From Liolophura sinensis (Eukaryota; Mollusca; Polyplacophora; Chitonida; Chitonidae): a DNA stretch of 60,000 nucleotides. Under the pieces are notes generated by a model. It ran no database searches. It was not told the DNA's origin and saw only the letters and a program-made list of their open reading frames with translations. Position numbers and translations under genes: made by a program. Location of the stretch: positions 34,769,551 through 34,829,550 of the forward strand of contig NC_088304.1 of the NCBI RefSeq assembly GCF_032854445.1, written 5' to 3'. This document shows, one piece after another, positions 44,529 through 55,099 of this stretch; positions within the stretch are counted from its first letter, which is position 1; each line of letters begins with the position of its first letter.

Positions 44529-44818
44529 ATATTTATTTATTTAGTTAATTAGTGTCTTACGCCGTACTCAAGAATATTTCACTTATACGACAGCGGCCAG
44601 AATTATGGTGGGAAGAAAGCGGGCAGAACCCGGAGGAAACCCACGACCATCCGCAAGCTGCTGACACACCTTCCCACGTACGGCCGAAGAGGAAGCCAGC
44701 ATGAGATGGACTTGAACTCACAGCGACCCCATTGATGAGAGGCTCCTGGGTCATTACGCTGCGCTAGCGCGCTAACCAACTGAGCCACGGAGCCCCGCCT
44801 CCCCCCCCCCCCCCCCAG
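44529..44818 (-). mobile_element. SINE S1, full length, next to poly-C
   Basis: (TTTA)n, tail, core, body, box B and an intact head ('GCTCCGTGGCTCAGTTGG' on the minus strand, ending at 44796). The upstream side is a run of about 16 C (44802-44817). Confidence 0.9.
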
Positions 44819-46423
44819 ATTCATATAGAATTTCAACTGGAAACTTGAATGGTAAATTTATTCTAATATGAAACTTTTGAAAAATGTTGAGCTCCAATCA
44901 CTATGGATGCCTGGTTTAGATGATACATTGAAAGTTCTCGGCAGTTTTAGTTTCAGAGTTATGAACAAGTTCAGTTCTTACATCCTATTGTATTTTAGTT
45001 TGTAGGGCTCATGGCCATTGTTCAGAATCCAGTCCAAAACTGATGATTGTCACTTGTACGCTGATTCCAGCCTATCAATGATGCAATCATCATTGGTAAG
45101 TCCTGAATTCTAGCCTGGGTTCAGCATTGAAATCACAATGAAATTACTGTGCAGAAACTGCCTGCTCCCCTAACCATTCCTCAGAAACAGATTTTTGGAA
45201 CCAGGCCACCATCTACCAGAAAGAATGTTGTCAGCTCTTTTTATAGGCTCTGAGCCGATCAGAGAGAGATTTGATTGACTAACGCTAAAAAATGTCAGAT
45301 TTGATTGATCTATCCACGGAGACACGCGTTCGTATAGTATCGTCTGGTAACATTGGAAGGCTATTTCGACAGCAATGGCTAAATTCCAGCTAGATTTTTA
45401 ACTTATTTTAAATTTAAAGTATTTTCTGCTGATAAATTAAATGTCCTATATTCAGCAATCCTTCCAAATATTTCCCATGTAACTGCTCCCCGATGTTCAA
45501 AGTTCATTTTCAGACGACAGATACTTGATGATGTTTCGAATTTCTCTTCAAAAATGTTCTGTAAAGAGGCTCGAATTTCACGACTGTTATCTGTTCCGTC
45601 AGCCTGGCGATTTACGGCGTAAGAGTCCCAAGATGAAAATATGGCTCTGTCCCTCAGGAAAACTGTTTCATAGTGCAAATGTTGTACATAAAGGGTATAG
45701 TAAACTGTCTGAATTCAATACTTCAGTAGTAAAAGTACAATGTCCGTTGACCGTTCTTGGTGATAGAGTGAAAATCCACAAGGAAACGTGATTTGTTTAC
45801 ATCCACGATGTCCGCTGATGGTTCAAACGTCATAAAGTGTCCAGACATCGTTTCGCTGTTTCTTGATGTTTTCCGTCGGAATGTAATTAATTTAGGTATG
45901 CCAAAGGATCCTTATGTTTAACCTTAATCCTCCCCCTTTAACTTATTAAATGCAACAGTCAACAATATGTCCTAAAATGAACGGATTTGGAAATGTTCAT
46001 TACATGCCGTTAGATACGACAACCTATATATTTAATATTGAACAAATGCCAACTAACTTAGAGGTAATAACCATCAAACGTCACACTACAATGTCATGAA
46101 ATAATACCACAATCACCAAAAATAATAGTCTCAACTTACAAGGGGTTGCAGAATCAAAAATTAATGACAGTCTTTGTGACAATCACTCATAATTATCAAC
46201 AGGTGACAATTTATATAATGTTAATATTTGATGAAAAACGATGATATTGTATAATTTCGTTACAAAGTTTTAGATATAACATTTCAGTCCAGGGAGGGTA
46301 CTTGCATAAGGTGATATCCCGCCAATAAACCTTACTGTTGCTGTTCATAAAAACCTTGCCTAGTTCGTGTTGAGTAGAGAAAGAAAACAAATTTTCATAA
46401 AAAAACAATTGATAAAAACTCAC
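44819..46423. other. Unique stretch, no gene supported
   Basis: A minus frame of about 100 codons ending at 45403 could start after an acceptor-like 'GAATTCAG' at about 45711, but I see no domain. A plus frame overlaps it at 45525-45791. Neither is called. Confidence 0.3.
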
Positions 46424-46468
46424 CGTAAGCGTAAGAAATAGTATCCGTAGGTATCTGAAGAAATTCAT
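46424..46468 (-). CDS. Possible signal-peptide exon of the C-type lectin gene
   Basis: ATG at 46468-46466 opens MNFFRYLRILFLTLT and reaches a strong donor, ACG|GTGAGT, in phase 0. The lectin exon at 40350 starts in phase 0 with TYLSVFSV, so a join would give one continuous signal peptide before the first lectin cysteine. That would make an intron of about 6.1 kb containing several SINEs and the TCC-rich array. The exon is short and the link is inferred from phase and hydrophobicity only; it could belong to another gene or be chance. Confidence 0.4.
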
Positions 46469-46768
46469 TTAAAAAACGGATCGGTAGCACTTAAAACTGT
46501 ACTTGAAAGACTTGACGATGTGTACCAAGACTTCATGTAAGTGTAAAACGTATCATTATTGTTTGTTCTCACCGAGTTTAAAAGACGTTAATATTGAAAG
46601 AATCTCCGGCCAGACAGCGTATTTACTGACGTGCATACTCACATAGCAAGCCCGTCGCTGAAAGCTGCTGAATAATAAATGAAGACAGCCTGTTCTATTA
46701 ACATGTCGCCTATAATGAGCTCTCTGTAAGAGACACTCCATACACACTCCATACACCAACGACTCCCA
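46469..46768. other. Possible upstream region of the lectin gene
   Basis: No clear TATA box. A 77-residue minus frame at 46556-46789 has no motif. Confidence 0.25.
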
Positions 46769-47010
46769 GCTGCCTGTAGTCTGTAACACAACAAACTCTA
46801 CACACTGATATGTAGGACGTCCATATTATTGCAAGGAAAATGCAGTTAGAACGGAAGGGATGTTGGGTAGCAAGTTGGAATTGAATTCACAAATGAATGA
46901 TGAATGAAAACACCGATCAAAAGAATTTTAATAATCAAAAACGAAATGAAAATAGGCAACTGGCTAAAGGAAACAGACTCTAGTATTATACAACAAACAA
47001 CAAAGCGCAA
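46769..47010 (+). repeat. Dispersed repeat family B, copy 1
   Basis: 'AACTCTACACACTGATATGT', 'CGTCCATATTATTGCAAGG' and 'AAAATGCAGTTAGAAC' match 53731-53815 and the reverse complement of 54779-54860. The later part ('AGGCAACTGGCTAAAGGAAA', about 46955) matches 51590-51620 and 54905-54930. Confidence 0.5.
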
Positions 47011-47214
47011 ACTGCAGTGAATATTTTGTTGTATCACCTGTGGACATCATACATAGTAACATCATACATCTGAGCCCACGTCACACACCTGTGGACATCA
47101 TACATAGTAACAGTATAGAAGAGTCCGAGATGTTGTGCCCAGAAGGGTCATGAAGACCTCAAATATAGCAAAATGTTCAAAACAATTTACGTCGCCTTGC
47201 TTATAGTAGGGTTT

Positions 47215-47362
47215 CTACTTATATTATTTACCTGATAGTTGTTTATCGCCATATTTAAGACTTTTTCATATATACCTTTGCGGTCACCACTAAGGGTAGG
47301 GGAATCCGGAGAGCCTGGTGAAAACCGGCGACTGACCAACCCTCCAACATGTGACGTACAGA
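47215..47362 (-). mobile_element. Ancient diverged SINE S1
   Basis: 'AGTTGTTTATCGCCATATTTAAG', then 'GGTAGGGGAATCCGGAGAGC', then 'GGTGAAAACCGGCGACTG' parallel the S1 tail, core and body in order. Confidence 0.45.
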
Positions 47363-47905
47363 TTTGCACAACATGCAGTTAGACCATTAATAGACCCACG
47401 GCGCCACTGTCATTGATGACCATAAACTCTCAACAGTGCTTAACAAAAAACTGGGAAATGACTATTGCGTGGTCCGTCGGATATCTCATACCAACATTAC
47501 CGCACTTAAAACATATGGCCACGAGCTGGGTGAATTATCTTCCTTCTTTGCGTACACTCACTTTTAAAAACATCAGTAAATTCACTTATTCCTTTCCAGA
47601 AATGTAAAATATGAATATGAGCGTTTGGGGTATTGTGCACAGGCGTGTTAAGGAGCGTTATGCATTTGATTCTACCCCGCTGTTAGCTGTGGTCAATGCG
47701 CAAATATACATACTAAATAGAGAGGACCTCATACAACTTCGAGTGCGACATGCAGCATAGAGGCTGGCACGTTTACCGCCCCGAATAATACTTTACCTTT
47801 CTGCTCATTAGTGCAAATGTGCAAATAAATGGATTTGCACTGGTTTACATGTATATAGTTGAAATATCTTGGTTCTCTTCAGCAGGAAAGGTGCTACTTC
47901 ACACA
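47363..47905. other. Unique stretch, no gene seen
   Basis: Nothing recognised. Confidence 0.3.

Positions 47906-47970
<65 letters not shown>
47906..47970. repeat. (TA)n microsatellite
   Basis: About 31 uninterrupted TA units. Confidence 0.95.
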
Positions 47971-47976
<6 letters not shown>

Positions 47977-48234
47977 AAATCCCTATTTGTAAGTAGCGCA
48001 TCAATCAGAAACGATTTCATTCATGGCCTCTGTGGAGGGGTGAAGAGAACGACAGCATGAAAATATACGCGATTTTTTTTCTAACTTTCTCTTCATTTCC
48101 TGGGGTAGAATACTTTAACACCTTCGTCTGGATTTTTGTTGAGTACCGTTTTAACCTTGTTTGGCACCTCGTGAAATCCGTCGATTGCTGTGGATTACAA
48201 ATCGGGTTACCCAGTAGGCCTACATACCAAGACG

Positions 48235-48403
48235 AAGGTGTTAAACCCTTAAGCAGAAAATACCCCAAGTCACTTGATGAGAATCTCTACAGGGTCTTCA
48301 CTTGAACGGAAAACACCCGAAATCATTACCCCATCTTTATCGTCAAAAGTAGACAGTTGATCAGTCTCTAAAGGCTCTTCACTTGAGCAGAAAATACCCC
48401 AGA
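48235..48403 (+). repeat. ~75-bp repeat block, left of the Myb/SANT region
   Basis: Two or more units of 'AGTAGACAGTTGATCAGTCTC', 'GGCTCTTCACTTGAGCAGAAA' and 'AAATCATTACCCCATCTT'. The same unit occurs at 50352-50470 on the far side of the Myb/SANT region. Confidence 0.65.
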
Positions 48404-48688
48404 GCCCACTTGCACGAAGCTCTCTTATGTAAGGGTACATCTTAAGGCCTGAGATGATATTTACGGGAAAGTTTACGAGAACGTTACACGGCTTTCACGA
48501 AGTACTCTTAGCGCGCTCATAAGAGACGATCTTCCTTTAACCTTTAAGATGGAACTCTTTCGTATAGGAGGTATATTCCTCTCATAATAACTGTGAAAAG
48601 TTACCCCGCTTGATAGGTCTCGTGAGCTTTGACAGTTAGCAGACGATCTTCGTTTGTCAGATCGACTTGTTATCATTCATATGACATC
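48404..48688 (+). other. Upstream region of the Myb/SANT gene, possible DNA-transposon end
   Basis: Starts 'GAGCCCACTTGCACGAAGCT' exactly where the repeat block stops. Sub-terminal 'TTTCACGAAGTACTCTTAGC' at about 48493 repeats the 'CACGAAG.TCTTA' theme, as Harbinger-type ends often do. No matching inverted end was found to the right. Confidence 0.35.
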
Positions 48689-49399
48689 ATGTACAAATCT
48701 ACAAATGATGCACTGAGTATTAGTGTGGACGAGGTTCGTGCGAACAACCATGTTCTGTTTTCTCACCTGTCCAGTACGGTGGCAAATACGGAAAAGGAAA
48801 GATTGTGTGAGAAGATCACCGAAAAGTAGGTTACGTCTTCTTAGGTAATTTAGTACAATAGTAGCACAAATTTTAAAGAAACAACCATTTATTTTTTTAT
48901 TTTGAAAAAGACCATCTGGAATTATGCTGGAAAGGTGAATATTGATTTTGAAAAATAATGAAAAATATTACATGTACCGGTATTGAGCTATGTACCGATA
49001 TACTAAATATGGAAGGCCTGTTTATCAGAGACAAAGTAATGTCAAGTTTATGTACAATTTTGTATAGGCTTATTTTTTTATTCTTTCAGAGTTAAAGCCT
49101 ACTTTACAAGGCACAGGAGTGCTGAAGTTATCAGCAAGAAATGGCAGGATTACAGCTAGGCGTATTTAATGTTTTCTTTTGACTTCTACACCACTGCTAA
49201 CTCCACCACCACCTCCAACCTCACCTCAGCACATCCCAATATGTATGTTAAATAATAGTAAAAAAAATTTTACGTATGTATTTCCTAATTTTAAAATTTT
49301 AGGTCACATTTCAAGAAAAAGAAGGAAGAGCACTGCAAACAAATGAAAAAGACAGGAGGTGGACAGCCACCCTCTCCTTTAACTGACTTAGAGAAAGAT
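48689..49399 (+). pseudogene. Myb/SANT-like DNA-binding domain gene, three exons, one bad splice donor
   Basis: Exon 1 (48689-48825) encodes ISVDEVRANNHVLFSHLSS and ends in phase at GAAAA|GTAGGT. Exon 2 (49090-49155) encodes 'KAYFTRHRSAEVISKKWQDY'. Exon 3 (49303-49399) encodes 'SHFKKKKEEHCKQMKKTGGG' and 'PPSPLTDLEKD'. Together they give the three-helix Myb/SANT-like domain of NAIF1-like and Harbinger-associated proteins, with the family's K-W-x-D and K-K-T-G-G-G landmarks. Such proteins act in the nucleus as DNA-binding partners, in transposons often beside a PIF-type transposase. The phases fit throughout, but intron 2 starts CTAGGC instead of GT, and no good downstream exon continues the frame (candidates at about 49770 hit stops). 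It is probably decayed; sequencing error at the donor is the alternative. No transposase is visible nearby. Confidence 0.6.
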
Positions 49400-50008
49400 G
49401 TAATTTTACTTTTTTATGCGATAAAAAATGTGCTCTGTTTTTAAATTTGTTAAATACATACCACTGTTTTTAAAATACTACCATTTATTTAGTTAATTTT
49501 TTTTAGTTGCATGTAAAAGTAAGAGATAATTATAACATTTTAATAACTTGAGAAATTAAACATAAGGTTTCAAGACTAGAGACCTCTTGATCTTTTAGCC
49601 TAAATATAGAAAACTTCACTATGTTTTTCACTAAACTTCATATGGTTTTAATGAATGTATAACACAGAAAAATTCAAAATGCCAAGAAAAACACACTGGT
49701 AGTACATATTTTCACAACTGTCAAAAGCCTTTTGTCAAAATATATTTACATCAGTCTCTTTTTGTCTTTAGATACTCCTGTAAAGTCATACTGCGGAGCA
49801 TGATAAAGGGTCCCAGCCGGCAGCTGATCCAGCACTTCCTCTGGGAGAGAGGTAGAGAGGGGGGAACTAACTCTAATGGTGAATATGAATGGGTAAAAAC
49901 AACACATATCATTTAAATATATTCAGATTACTTTTGTACATTGCAATTACATTCTGGAAATAATATGTTTTAAAAAGAGAACTAACCCTCATTATAATAT
50001 GAGTTATT
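49400..50008. other. Region after the Myb/SANT exons
   Basis: AT-rich. After a possible acceptor (CTTTAG, 49770) a stretch 'KGPSRQLIQHFLWERGREGG' is open in one frame up to about 49910, but its connection is unclear. Confidence 0.3.
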
Positions 50009-50068
50009 CGATTTATTTATTTGATTGATTGGTGTTTTACGCCGTACTCAAGAATATTTCACTTATAT
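50009..50068 (-). mobile_element. SINE S1 tail fragment
   Basis: (TTTA)n and 'GGTGTTTTACGCCGTACTCAAGAATATTTCACTTATA'-type 3' end, in inverted orientation to the next copy. Confidence 0.8.
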
Positions 50069-50119
50069 GTAAAACAACAATTACATAAATAGAAAATATA
50101 AACACAGGTTCTTAACTTG

Positions 50120-50348
50120 AGGAGCACGGCGCAAGGAGCTCCCACCAATGCGATCGCTGTGAGTTCAAGTCCAGCATACCCTGGTTTCCTCCCTGGAGCA
50201 TGGGAAGGTATGTCAGCTATCTGTGAAAAATCGTGGTATTCCCCCAGGCTCTGCCCGATTTCTTCCCACCATATTACTGGCACCGTCGTATGACTGAAAT
50301 ATTCTTGAGTACGACGTGAAACACTAGTATATCAAATAAACAAATAAA
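50120..50348 (+). mobile_element. SINE S1, head-truncated
   Basis: Box-B region 'GTGAGTTCAAGTCCAGCATA', body, core 'TTTCTTCCCACCATATTACT', tail 'TTGAGTACGACGTGAAACAC' and (AATA)n. It forms an inverted pair with 50009-50068. Confidence 0.8.
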
Positions 50349-50351
50349 TCT

Positions 50352-50470
50352 AAACTTGACCTGAAAATACACGAAGTCATTAGCCCATCTTAACTCCATC
50401 AGTAGACAGTTGATGAGAGTCTACATATACAGGCTCTTCACTATAGCAGAGAATACCCAAAATTACGATC
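50352..50470 (+). repeat. ~75-bp repeat block, right of the Myb/SANT region
   Basis: 'CGAAGTCATTAGCCCATCTT', 'CAGTAGACAGTTGATGAGAG' and 'GGCTCTTCACTATAGCAGAG' match 48280-48403. Confidence 0.6.
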
Positions 50471-51509
50471 AGATCAGTGTCTATGTAGGTTCCTCATTTG
50501 GCAAAACGGAGCACATTCCTGACGCGAATAGATTTTGCTACGACACAACTGGTCATGAAGGATATATAATACCCAAAAGTTTTCATATCCCAGTACATTC
50601 AGGAAATACATAATATGTTTTTAGAAATGTAATTGTCACCGTTGAGTTATTTCCTTGGTGAAGTGTGCGTTAACGCAAACTAGATCCGGTGAACGATTGA
50701 TGTTTTGGTGTGCGACTTACATTGAGATCACATAAAGACTTTGCACGGCTTGTATGGTTTGCAACCAGAATAAAACCTTTATGTAAAGTACGTCCCGTAA
50801 CAAACTGTAATTGTTCTTGATGAGGAAAGACAGAATATAAAGAAATCGTAAGTCTAGGCGTATTTGTCAGGCGAAAACACCAAAGATGACGAGGAAAATG
50901 ACCACTTACCTTAAAACATTGAAAATTGAAATCGCTCTCAATATTTTTCGAAGAGGATAATTTTAATTTGATACAGCTCTCTCTATTAACACCCGGGTGT
51001 CATTTTTGTATACTATTTTTTATGAAATGCAGTGCAATTATTCAATACTGACCATGTGGGGTTTTCTTTTTTCGGCACGTGTTTCACATATTTGCACAGC
51101 TTATATTGCCAATGAAGACGAATGTCTACCTGCTTTGTAATCCAATAGGTGTTGACGGAAACTACCGATGGCAAAAAGGTTTTAAAGGTAAATCCAGAAA
51201 CTGGCAGAAAACAATTAACAATAAAATAATTTTAAACTATTCGCGTTAAAAACAGTTTACCTGACTTTTACACTTATTGCCATCTGTGACTACGGTATAA
51301 AACACCCATCAAATAAAAAAATAAATTTGAACAATGGTGATTCTCTAGACTGTCCAAAGATATTCAAACAATGAGAGCGGAGCCGTCTACAATCCCCTGT
51401 CCGAAGCCGGTTTTGAACTTGGACTCTGTAGGTTGAAAGGCAACTGTAGTATGTTTGCTTTAACTTGTTGCCGATACTAACAGCGTTTTATCGAAACTAA
51501 TATGGTGAT
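50471..51509. other. Unique stretch with one SINE tail
   Basis: An S1 tail-like fragment lies at 51290-51329 ('ACTACGGTATAAAACACCCA', A-rich end). A tRNA-like B-box ('CGGTTTTGAACTTGG', minus strand) lies at about 51400. No gene seen. Confidence 0.35.
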
Positions 51510-51640
51510 AATATGGTACTAGGCGTACGTGTCACTGACAAAAGGCATTTTGGTAGAAAGTATGACTGATTTTACAGATAGTTAAATGTTGGCGACCGGC
51601 TAAATGAAACACACTGTAGACCACTGACGGCTCCCCAGTT
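51510..51640 (+). repeat. Dispersed repeat family B, copy 2
   Basis: 'TCACTGACAAAAGGCATTTT', 'GTATGACTGATTT' and 'GCGACCGGCTAAATGAAACA' align with 54845-54935 in the same order. Confidence 0.5.
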
Positions 51641-51987
51641 AATCGTTTCAACATTTAAACAAACGAAAAATATTTTGTTCCAAAACTGGAAAATGTGCAA
51701 GCATAAACATCGAGTTACATGAACTCTTTATTAGCGCTGACAATGGCCAGTAAAATATTAATATTTTGAGTACAGTGACGTGAAAGTTAAACCTGTACCA
51801 AAGAAAGACCCCCAGAGGGCTCCAAGATAAAGGGTTGGAACTAATTTGCCAACATACAGCCACGTGCTTAATACATTAAAAAAAACAGGATGTTCCCCTG
51901 TGTGGCAAAGCAACCAGTTCGACCCTTTTTGCCCCTTTTGTTAACCATTAGATAAGGTCTTTTTTTAATCGCATCGTCCTAGACAAT

Positions 51988-52071
51988 TGTATAGACTGAC
52001 AGAGGCATTATTTATGGATAACAACTCCTGGAATTATTATCCATAAGTAATGCCTCTGTCAATCTATACCA
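51988..52071. repeat. Foldback: ~33-bp inverted repeat with short loop
   Basis: The left arm has 'GACAGAGGCATTATTTATGG' and the right arm is its reverse complement with few mismatches ('CCATAAGTAATGCCTCTGTC'). The arms are separated by about 15 bases. Copies of 'ATTGTATAGACT' lie at the left arm and again at 52113. It could extrude as a hairpin or be a small foldback element. Confidence 0.75.
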
Positions 52072-52259
52072 TTACAATTCCTAAATGCCTCTGAAAGAAG
52101 CCATTGTATAGACTCATGTAAAGATATGTCTTCAATGCTAAGCTTCTTTTCACCCCATATAATAGCGCCACTATTCAGACATAACGTGAACGTGGTGGAG
52201 AGAAGAATGCTCGCCCTGCTACAATCGTTTCTTGAGGTAAGTGTGAGAGTGTTACAAAA

Positions 52260-52423
52260 CCCAGGGCTATCCACACGTTGCCGGAAGACCTTCCCACTTA
52301 CGGCCGCAGAGGAAGCCAGCATGAAATGGACTTGAACTCACATCCACCGCATTGGTGAGAGGCTCCTGGGTCATTGCGCAGCGCTGGCGTGCTAACGAAC
52401 TCGGCCACGAAAGCTCCACTTTA
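52260..52423 (-). mobile_element. SINE S1, 3'-truncated
   Basis: Body 'CTTCCCACTTACGGCCGCAG', box-B region 'TTGAACTCACATCCACCGCA', head ending 'GGCCACGAAAGCTCC'. Core and tail absent. Confidence 0.8.
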
Positions 52424-53159
52424 TCACTTTTAATGGCAAAGAACTTAAACTTTAGCATTAGATCTTCAGTAGTAGATCCATATGAGCGCTTCTGTGTCAC
52501 TTTTTTTCATATTTGTTCTAACTATATATATTACCAAATTATAGAGGACTTAAACAAATGAGCAGAACGCTTAAATAAAACGGCTTTTTAGCAAATATAC
52601 AAAAGGGAATACGTACTCCATGCCGATTGACAGTGGACCCCAAAAATAACCCCACGGAACTATACCCATTATAACGTAATACATATGACAATTAGGTATT
52701 CAAATAGTTATATCAGAGCCCGAAGTGATCATATCTCCGTTACAACGAAACCTGTAGATTTTGGAGTGACACAATTTGCTATTCCAATGAGACATCTAGA
52801 AATGATGTTATCTTCACTCGAAGAACAGCTCGAATACTGAAAACATTGTTTGCTAACAGTTTTAATTTTCTTGAAATAGTTCGTTTCACGTTTCTTCGGT
52901 TAATGGATTCATAGCTGTATATACATAACCGTTTTGAATGATGACATCTATCAGTTTGCGTGTTTTAAATGGTAAAACCTGATCAGGAAAGACCAGAGTA
53001 GAATTCAAAGTTGGAAATTTATGCGCTTTACGAAGGTGGAAAAGTTGTATAAAAAATCGAACTAATTTCCTCAACAGTGTTGAATGTTCATTCATTTGAC
53101 AAAGACTTCCTAGTGTTTTCTTAATACATTCAATGTCATAAACGACACGTGTGATAAAG
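52424..53159. other. Unique stretch, no gene supported
   Basis: A 123-residue minus frame at 52886-53257 is rather long for this composition and overlaps the tRNA-like fragment, but has no recognisable domain or signal peptide. Confidence 0.3.
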
Positions 53160-53163
53160 GTTT

Positions 53164-53235
53164 GTTCTGGCTCAGTAGATTGACCGCTGACGATACAGGG
53201 GTTACATGTTCGAATGCCATTATCGCCTGCCGGTG
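53164..53235 (+). repeat. tRNA-like fragment, possible SINE head
   Basis: Box-A-like 'TGGCTCAGTAGATTG' and box-B-like 'ATGTTCGAATGCC' at tRNA-like spacing; the stems do not pair convincingly. Confidence 0.35.
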
Positions 53236-53408
53236 TAATAATCCAGGAAATGTTCAAGGCTGGTTTATCCTGAATACCCTTTTCCCTCTACCCATAAAAC
53301 CGACAGCCGTGGTATATGAAGCGAAAAACCCCTTAAGCAAGGCATTCAGCAATGACCATTTCAAATAAATTCATTTTGGCGATAACGAATTTTCGGGTAG
53401 GAGGAGAA

Positions 53409-53660
53409 GGAGGCCAAATGGTCAAGTGGTTAGCGAGGGAGCGCAGACGAATCACGTACAAGCCTTTCAACAATGCGATCTCCGTGAGTTCATGTCCAGC
53501 TGACACTCTTCCTCTCTTGTGGTACGTGGAAAGGTCTGCCAGTAACTTCCAGATTGTGTTCCCAGGGCTCTGCACTTCTTCCGTCCATCATAATTTTGGT
53601 ATAAGTGAAAATCTCTTGAATGCGGCGTAAAAGGCTAATAAAATAAATGAATAAATGAAT
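53409..53660 (+). mobile_element. SINE S1, diverged full-length copy
   Basis: Head 'GGTCAAGTGGTTAGCGAG', box B 'GTGAGTTCATGTCC', body 'GGTACGTGGAAAGGTCTGCC', decayed core, tail 'TTGAATGCGGCGTAAAAGG' and (AATA)n. Confidence 0.8.
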
Positions 53661-53730
53661 TTGGCAATATTTGACATTTAACGAAGGATCATAGAATTGG
53701 CTAATCAGTCCCACTCACTAGCAAAATTGT

Positions 53731-53815
53731 TTTTAGTCAGTGACACGTAACACCACAAACTCTACACATGGATATGTTGGAAGTCCATATTCTTGCAAAG
53801 AAAATCAAACACTTT
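53731..53815 (+). repeat. Dispersed repeat family B, copy 3
   Basis: 'GTCAGTGACACGTAACACC', 'CTCTACACATGGATATGTTG' and 'AGTCCATATTCTTGCAAAG' match 46769-46850 and the reverse of 54779-54860. It directly precedes a family A copy. Confidence 0.55.
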
Positions 53816-53839
53816 TTAAAATTAATAATGTTTAATATA

Positions 53840-53985
53840 AGCGTCAAGTCCGATATTCATATTCCATTCGTAGTCCGTAAAAGGCGTTCCAAGTTGATAA
53901 TCGCAAGATCCATTTCCAAAACAACGTTTAACACTAACTCCCAAAAACAAAGGTATGTAAGAAATTATACAAATAAGAAATAAAG
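53840..53985 (-). repeat. Dispersed repeat family A, reverse copy
   Basis: The reverse complement contains 'TTATTTGTATAATTTCTTAC', 'GGGAGTTAGTGTTAAACGTT' and 'CTTGCGATTATCAACTTGG', parallel to 33416-33560 and 55797-55945. Confidence 0.5.
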
Positions 53986-54778
53986 CCGGTAACACACAAT
54001 GATGCCGGGCAGACAATGAACATTCCAGGCATGAATTCCATATCAAAGTTCAAATTCGTAGTCCGTGAATGAGTTCCATGTCAAATAACAATTAAACAAG
54101 TATCTCAGTCGCGCTTTAATTGCAACTGTTCACAAAGGCATCATGTTGATGTAATGAGCATGACTACCTTTACGGCCCCTAGCCCCAGGTTAAGCGGTAT
54201 TAGATACAGTTTGAAATGACGAGCGTTACAGACCTTAACCGATCAGATTGTGATTCAAGAAGTCCATAAGCTCGGTTTCGAGGACAAGAACCCATTGCCT
54301 CGGATGACGTCAAACTTATTCAAAAACCAGTGGAACGCTGGATATTTTTCGAAGTTCAACATGCTTTGACGGATGGCGACACCAGTTACCGAAATTTAAC
54401 CGATCTACTTAACTGTAAACCCTGTTACTGACACTGCTATATTTGAAATTGTTCACACGCTCTTGTGTAATATATCCTTAATAAATGAACCTTATTTTAT
54501 CTCCTGTAGTATATGATATCACTCCAATTTAGATGTGAAGCTGGATGTTAGGAAATTAAAGCAATGTAATCTATTCGCAGAGACATTGGTGCAGATTGTG
54601 TTTTTGTGTGGAGTTTGTTCTAACCGCTTGTTGGTGCAGGTATTGTAAAACAAATAAACCTCCACGCCCCTTATCCAGCATGCAATATGCTTTTGAATAA
54701 TTATGACGTCACACGAGGCAGTGAGTTCTTGGTCTCGAAACTAAGCTTTTGGAGTTTAACATTATGGATTAGAAAAAG
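53986..54778. other. Unique stretch, no gene seen
   Basis: Nothing recognised. Confidence 0.3.
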
Positions 54779-54990
54779 TGTTCTAACTGCATTTTCTTTA
54801 ATATGGACGTTCAACATATCAATGTGTAGTGCTTGCCTTGTTACGTAACACTGACTAAAGGCAATGTTGGTGGCGAGTATGACTGGTTTATCAGACAACT
54901 GAATACAGGCGACTCGCTAAAAGAAGCAGACTATAAACAATCTGCAGCGTCAGCATACTATGACCACGTGCGACATCATATGCCCCGTTC
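54779..54990 (-). repeat. Dispersed repeat family B, most complete copy
   Basis: Combines the blocks seen separately at 46769, 51510 and 53731, so it probably shows the full element. The short frame across it (54833-55093) is not supported as a gene. Confidence 0.5.
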
Positions 54991-55099
54991 TCGACATAGC
55001 TTTACGGTGATGCAGCACTCTGAAACTGTATTTATCACAGATTTTAACAGCAGTCCAAAGCGAAAATTTTCCATCGAAAACTTGGCCAGATGAAAATGT

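Noticed and set aside
44529-44798. tRNA gene in the head of a SINE
   Set aside because: The box A/B region is tRNA-derived but sits in a full SINE with core and tail, and the cloverleaf is incomplete.
45403-45711. Minus-strand exon after 'GAATTCAG'
   Set aside because: Open for about 100 codons but with no domain and a poor pyrimidine tract.
52886-53257. 123-codon minus frame
   Set aside because: Length is somewhat high for chance, but it overlaps a tRNA-like repeat fragment and shows no domain, signal peptide or splice context.
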